This document shows positions 58,870 through 64,000 of a DNA stretch of 64,000 bases, one piece after another. Made by a program: the position numbers and the translations under genes. Source of the stretch: Marisa cornuarietis (Eukaryota; Mollusca; Gastropoda; Architaenioglossa; Ampullariidae); assembly GCA_004794655.1 (NCBI GenBank), contig SMMW01000022.1, positions 682,001 to 746,000 of the forward strand, read 5' to 3'. Within the stretch, counting starts at the first letter, position 1; every line of letters starts with the position of its first letter. The notes below the pieces were generated by a model, which was not told the DNA's origin, searched no databases, and saw only the letters and a list, made by a program, of their open reading frames with translations.

Positions 58870-59290
58870 ATGCAACATCATGTCCGAGTACCGACAGTAT
58901 CATGCTAGAGCTATGGTAACATCATGTCAGAACCCTGACAGTGTCATGATAGAACGATGACAGCATCATGTCCGAGTACCGACAGTATCATGCTAGAGCT
59001 ATGGCAACATCATGTCAGAACCCCGACAGTATCATGCTGGAGCTATGACAGCATCGTGTCAAAACACCAACTATGTCATGTCGGATCTATGGCAATATCA
59101 TGTCAGAACCATGACAGTGTCGTGATAGAGCGATGACAGCATCATGTCAGAGTACCAACAGTATCATGTTAGAGCTATGGCAACATTGTGTCAGAACCCT
59201 GACAGTATCGTGCTGGAGCAATGACTGCATCGTGTCAGAACACCAACAGTATCATGTCGGAGCTATGGCAACATCATGCCAAAACTGTGT
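58870..59290. repeat. Minisatellite, period about 45 bp
   Basis: Repeats built from ACATCATGTCAGAACCCTGA, CAGTATCATGCTAGAGCTAT and GGCA. About nine copies, irregular. Confidence 0.85.
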
Positions 59291-59630
59291 GAACTAGCAG
59301 CCAGGTGCACAGAAAGGCGATGGCAGGATGTCAACAAAACCAAAGCAGTCAGGAAGTGTGGTCATGCACATGACTCTCTATAGCTGACTGCATGGCCAGC
59401 GCACTACGTCCTGCTGTGTACCTGGGCCCCGGTGAGTACCTCATGGTAGAAGATGTTAAATTTAATAGACATCTACATTATCACAAGAAGTTTAACTCAT
59501 CTTCTGCTGAAAGAATGTTGCAGACAAAATAGAAATTTATATACTGTAGTACATTTCGTACGTGCAGTACACTAAGTAGTTACGTCTTGGCCCGGCTGTG
59601 GCAGTGTGTGTGTGTGTGTTGTTGGGGGGA

Positions 59631-59667
<37 letters not shown>

Positions 59668-59715
59668 TGTGCATTTCTACTTTAGGTTGAAACTGATTGC
59701 GACTAAGAATCAGAC

Positions 59716-60158
59716 CACGGACGTGTAAAGGTGGATTGCTGTCTGTCTGCCGAGACCAACGCTGAGCCTCTTGCGAAGTCCTCCGCTATTAGTCTCGGCG
59801 AGCCTTAAGAATGAATGTCAATAAACCGGAAGCTATTTCGTAACCAGCCTCGTTCTATGACTTCACATTGGGCCCCCGGTAGTGTAGTGGTTAAAACACT
59901 CGCTTGTCACCACTGCAGTGAGCGGCTCAGGGTTCATATCTCGTCTCGGGACACTCTCTGTATGTGACACCTGTTCGCAGGGCTGGGCGGCGGGGGTTTT
60001 CTCCGGGTACTCCGGTTTCCTCCCCCCTCCCTTTCCCCCCCATAGTGCGAAATCACCGCAAGGTGGAAGCACTTTCCAACTAAATAAACAACAACAACAA
60101 CATATGACTTCACTGAAAAAAAAATCGTCTGCAAGCAGTCCAGTAATACAAGTCCGTG
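59716..60158. mobile_element. Second CACGGAC MITE, interrupted by a SINE
   Basis: Reverse-complement relative of 3869-4062 along its whole length except for the SINE at 59867-60102. The ends are CACGGACGTGTA and the inverted ACAAGTCCGTG. Flanked by the 7-bp direct repeat ATCAGAC at 59709-59715 and 60159-60165, which sets the target-duplication length for this family at seven. Confidence 0.82.
59867..60102 (+). mobile_element. tRNA-derived SINE inserted in a MITE
   Basis: The head is tRNA-like: A box TAGTGTAGTGG near 59880 and B box GGTTCATATCTC near 59931. The body includes TTCTCCGGGTACTCCGG, which resembles a conserved central domain of metazoan SINEs (recalled, not searched). The tail is (AAC)n. 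An 11-bp target-site duplication TATGACTTCAC lies at 59856-59866 and 60103-60113. The unoccupied sequence exists in the related MITE at 3.9 kb. Confidence 0.85.
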
Positions 60159-60959
60159 ATCAGACCAAATGATTTTATTGTAAACTGCATATGTACAGGT
60201 GTAGGATACGTTGGACAAACAATTTTTTTGATGATCACCAATAAAATTCTGCTTGTAAGAAACTGTAAAGTAATAATGGATGTACGGTTGAAACTGTGTG
60301 TGTGTGTACGCCTGCGTGCTTGATGTATTACGATTATCAGCTCTCAAAACTGGTTACTAAACGTGTTATAGGTAAGTTCGTTCCAATTCTAAATATTTAG
60401 ACTCTCGACGAAGAAGAATCACATGGACTTATTCGTGTTGCACGATTAGCTAGCTAAAGTTAGAGAGAAGCGTGACTGTCAGTCCTCGCCCAGGGTGATT
60501 GGGTTTCGCCTGAAATCTGTTCACATGAACACACACACACTCGCTCGCTCGCTTTTAATGAAAATGACTGGATAAAATGCCCTTTTTTTAGTTCATCTAC
60601 TCGCTAAAGGGGAAGGAGGGTCACATCGTGATGATAATGTAAGTGGATGACTCGGTCGATCTTCCGCTTTCTGCTGGTGATGGATGGACTGGGATCTGCT
60701 AGTCTACGTCAGTGTTTCACTGCCCGCGGCTGCTTTGCCTGCAGCTAACTCGCAGCTTTCGTCACCGTGTGCAGACGGCAGTGTTTAAAGGACTAGTTGG
60801 GTGCAGAATTTATATAATCTTTAGGTAAAGATCGCTGCAAACTGCTATTTCCCCGAATCTGGGTGTACACTCCGCTTCCTTTCTCGAGATACACGCTGCA
60901 GACATCATGCACAGAAAGAGGTCAAATTCTCTCACCTTTATTTTTACAGATATATCTAA

Positions 60960-61190
60960 TTGACATAAGGTCCGGTTCTCCCATTGGCTGAAGCCTTGAC
61001 AACGTAAACATATCCATGCACTACATTTGTCTTTTTTATTGACCTCTTTCTGTGTATGGGGATATTTGTTGGCATGTATAACGCGTGTAAAAAGGAGGCT
61101 GATGTTCTCCTGGATCTGGGGAAAATAGTATCTTGCACAGAGTTTTAACCTGTCGTTAGGAACAAATGCACCCAGTAAGCCTTTAAATGT
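60960..61190. repeat. Dispersed repeat, copy 2
   Basis: GAAGCCTTGACAACGTAAAC, TGACCTCTTTCTGTG and ATCTGGGGAAAATAGTATCT match the VTA1-intron copy in order. It produces an 180-codon shadow frame on the minus strand that is not a gene. Confidence 0.55.
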
Positions 61191-62619
61191 AAGAAAAATT
61201 AAGCGAGAGAGAAGAACAGAAAAGGTGTGGCAGAATGGAGGAAAGAGGAGGAGGGAAAAGCAAATCATCATCTTCATCATCAGTAGCATCGCCACCGCCA
61301 CCACCACCCCCAAAACAATAGAAAAAGGAAAAACTGAAAACACCAAGGCCACAGCAATAACACGTGTACTTGTTAAATCATGGGATTAATAGTCACCAAT
61401 CCTTGTCAGCCGCTGCAGCTAGCTAGCTGTTCCTCTGCCCCCCCCCCCACCTAAACACCTCACCACTCATCACACTACGCACAGATCCCGACGACTAGTA
61501 CCGGCGGACCAACAAAACCGTTCGTCAGATGGCACCAGTCAAGGGATGAATATGAAATTAATGAATAGTCAGTTTATTCAGTTATTTCCCCCCCCCCTTC
61601 GTTCTAGAAGTTCATCTTAGCTTTTTTGTTCCTACATACTCTCTCTCCCTGTGTGTTTCTGCAAATATCTCCTATCCTTCAAACCACCCACACCCACCCA
61701 TTCATACAAATATAATGACGGACGAATTAGATTATCGTTTTGTCGGCGTTACACTCGTCTTTACTGTCGTCAGTCCGAAAATCATGTTCTTTTCTTTCTC
61801 TTGAGCTTTTGCTGGCAGCACTCCTGGCATGATGGCACTTAACCCTTCATCAACGGCTCCTCCATCACCAGCTCTGTGCTACATCTCACACCGTTTCTGC
61901 AGCGAACGCAAGCCCTTAGAATCAACAACTGTTACCTGGATCGTCAGCAGGTACGGAGTTTGGAGGAAAAAAAAACGCCAGCAAAATTCTCAAATGTTTT
62001 TATTCTTGACGGCGTAAGAGGCCATCATTTTGTGCCTGAAGTTTCGATGTATTCACTCGATGGCACGAAACTCACATCCTTTGAATCCCTTCAGTCTTGA
62101 GTGCCCTGCTCGAAATTAGGACAGTGTGTCAATGGATGTGTCGAGGAGGCCCAATGTTAGGGTCGTCCCTGCTGAAGAGTTACTCTTTCAATAGCCCCGC
62201 CCACTATACTTCGGCGAGGTCTGCCACGTTCAAAGTATTCGCGCGAGAATCTGCACGACTGGTGCAAATGAAAGTTCACCTGCTTTTAACCGCTAGAAGA
62301 CAAGAGTTTGAGAAGAGAACATCTAAAGGTGCCATGCTTACCTATATATCTAGGTACATAAATATTTCCCAACATTTATAGAGACTTATACATAAAACAT
62401 ACACACAAATACACATAGCCATTATTGAACATACACTATAAACGGCTAAAAAACGCAAGTGACGCATATATACCGCAATATACATATATTTGCATATAGC
62501 TATATACATCTACTGGCTTTGACTGTAATCAGGGGCACGTAATCCTACTCTTGGCGATTAGAGGTCTTCTTCTTCTTCTTTTTTCTTATTGTCTTCCTTA
62601 TTTTTGTGATTTCTTTTCT

Positions 62620-62870
62620 TTCAAGCAGTACACTTAGCAAATTCTTTCATCCAATTAGGATACACTTTAAATCCAGTCTTTCAAACAGCATATGCAGCCA
62701 TTCCATCGTTCAAACAGTGAACTGAGAACAAAATTATCTTTCAAACGGTATACGCAGCAAATAAAATATTTCAAACAGTATAAATAGGAACTTGGATTTT
62801 TCAAACAATGTACACAGTAAATCACATCCTCCACACAACGAATTCAATCTTTCAAACAAAACACTCTGCA
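62620..62870. repeat. Irregularly spaced CTTTCAAACAGTATACGCAG motif cluster
   Basis: The motif TTTCAAACAGTATACGCAGC recurs about seven times at spacings of 30-60 bases, with variable AT-rich sequence between copies. This is unlike the head-to-tail minisatellites elsewhere in the window. Confidence 0.6.
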
Positions 62871-63617
62871 GAAGGATAAGTGTTGAAAATCTCTCAGGTT
62901 GTTACCAATTCACACCTTCACGAGCCGTTTGCTGATGTCCAGTGACGTACGGAAGGGGCTCGGGGTTGGTCTGCTTCAGTCGTATACTTACAAACGCATC
63001 GATATAATCATATAAGTAGATCTTTCGCCTACTTCGTGTAGGGTCAAGTACGTTCCGGTATGTGTACAAGAGGCCACAATTTCTTAGGGCCAGTAGACCA
63101 TGAGCCCGCATGCAATTCTTTTTTAAGTCCGTACACCCTCTCCCATCCGCACGCGCACCCCCATCACCATGGCCGGCCACAAGTGCCCCAAGCCCAAAGC
63201 CTCTTACTCTGGGGGTCAACACACTTAGCAGCCAGAAATACAGCAGCGGAATCTGACACTGTGTTGATGCAGGGGGGGGGGGATTTTCTCATTACCTCCT
63301 CGATGAAGGAAGACTGATGTGCTGCCCTGGGCTGTCTGCCTATATGTTGGCCGGATTACTGGCTGGCCTGCTGGGTGCACGTCACATCGGAGTGGTCGCG
63401 AGGACAACTTCTCACCATGGTGTAAAAAACCTTCAGCTTATGTCACGTTTGCTTCTTATTTCCTACTCTCAGCGCGAGAAAAGGCCGAGAAGAACAGATC
63501 ATCGTTAGGTATTTTGATTCAAATGAATCCGCTGTAAAGTTTTTACAACATAAAAAAAACAACAACAGAAAGGAAGAAAGAAAGACGAGAAAGAAATTTC
63601 TGATTGTGTTAAAGAGA

Positions 63618-63699
63618 ATGGATTTACGTGTCTGCCGTTTATCCCGTCTGGTGATATTTATCATCACCGTCACAGATTTCATCTTTGAATCGTCAAAAG
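63618..63699 (+). CDS. Candidate signal-peptide exon at the right edge
   Basis: The ATG at 63618 opens MDLRVCRLSRLVIFIITVTD then FIFESSK, a basic start and hydrophobic core as in a signal peptide, ending at a consensus AAAAG/GTGAGT donor in phase 1. Phase 1 after the signal peptide is usual for secreted modular proteins. The rest of the gene would be to the right of the window, so the product is unknown. Confidence 0.4.
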
Positions 63700-64000
63700 G
63701 TGAGTTATGTATTGTCGCTGACTTTTAAAGTTTGTTGTTGTTGTTGTTGTGTCACTATGGTTGGTATCACATAACATATGGCAGCGTATTCCGATCTTTC
63801 ATGAAAGAGCTATGGCACCATTTAGAGCTTGTTACATCTCTTTAGTAATGCAAAGGTTGCATATTGGAACACCTATAAATAAATATTTTCATAAGAATGC
63901 TGGGTATCAAGTAATTATAGACACATGCATCGCATAAAGGTTTTGATGAGAAAGGCTAGCCTAACTTGCCTTACAGTACTTTTGCGGAATCAGTTCTACA

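Larger units (their letters stand above)
60170..63600. other. Mostly gene-free right flank
   Basis: Contains the dispersed repeat at 60.96 kb and the motif cluster at 62.6 kb. A minus-strand frame at 62902-63222 ends at a GTAAGT-like site near 62987 but has no recognisable domain. Confidence 0.5.

Noticed and set aside
59867..59945. Functional tRNA gene
   Set aside because: A and B boxes are present, but the cloverleaf does not close and it is followed by a SINE body, tail and target duplication.
60810..61352. 180-codon minus-strand frame with a hydrophobic start
   Set aside because: It overlaps a dispersed repeat that has copies in non-coding places, including a VTA1 intron; no domain.
62580..62880. 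CRISPR-like spaced repeats
   Set aside because: Irregular spacing and animal genomic context; not a CRISPR array.

Overview
This is a eukaryotic, animal nuclear window. Genes are split by GT-AG introns, coding density is low, and the sequence is packed with (CA)n microsatellites, minisatellites, tRNA-derived SINEs, MITEs and decayed LINEs. The protein families and the repeat character fit a lophotrochozoan, most likely a gastropod mollusc. That placement is inference from general character; no mitochondrial or rRNA marker is present.

Layout. (1) Positions 1-20,923, minus strand: one large adhesion G-protein-coupled receptor gene. I could thread 24 exons through it with compatible reading phase at every junction. 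Order of the product: signal peptide, leucine-rich repeats with N- and C-caps, a Ly6/uPAR three-finger domain, a SEA-like domain, a hormone-receptor motif (HRM), a GAIN domain with GPS cleavage motif, and seven transmembrane helices. The last exon runs off the left edge just after TM7, so the cytoplasmic tail is missing. The LRR + Ly6/uPAR + SEA + HRM + GAIN + 7TM combination is one I do not know from any described receptor, and it is the main discovery candidate. (2) Positions 21,000-21,200: probable promoter of that gene, with two CCAAT boxes 32 bp apart. (3) Positions 21,400-48,700: a 27-kb repeat-rich stretch with no confident gene. It holds a pogo-like terminal-inverted-repeat element, several minisatellites, SINEs and LINE remnants, and one weak two-exon gene candidate near 32.7-32.9 kb. 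(4) Positions 48,737-52,271, plus strand: a complete seven-exon VTA1 gene (ESCRT-III/VPS4 co-factor, 292 aa). (5) Positions 53,760-56,312, plus strand: an intronless WBP4/FBP21 copy (spliceosomal zinc-finger/WW protein). It is flanked by a 16-bp target-site duplication and an A tract, so it is a processed retrocopy; it carries a frameshift near the C-terminus and a nested hAT-like element in its 3' UTR. (6) Positions 57,800-64,000: a LINE fragment, a 45-bp-scale minisatellite, a SINE nested in a MITE whose unoccupied relative lies at 3.9 kb, and one possible signal-peptide exon at 63.6 kb.

The three recognisable genes do not form a pathway. The receptor is a cell-surface protein, VTA1 acts in multivesicular-body sorting, and the WBP4 copy is a retrotransposed duplicate. 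Mobile elements lie close to functional sites: a MITE sits 5 bp beyond a receptor splice donor, and a (CA)n tract abuts the acceptor of the TM5-TM7 exon.
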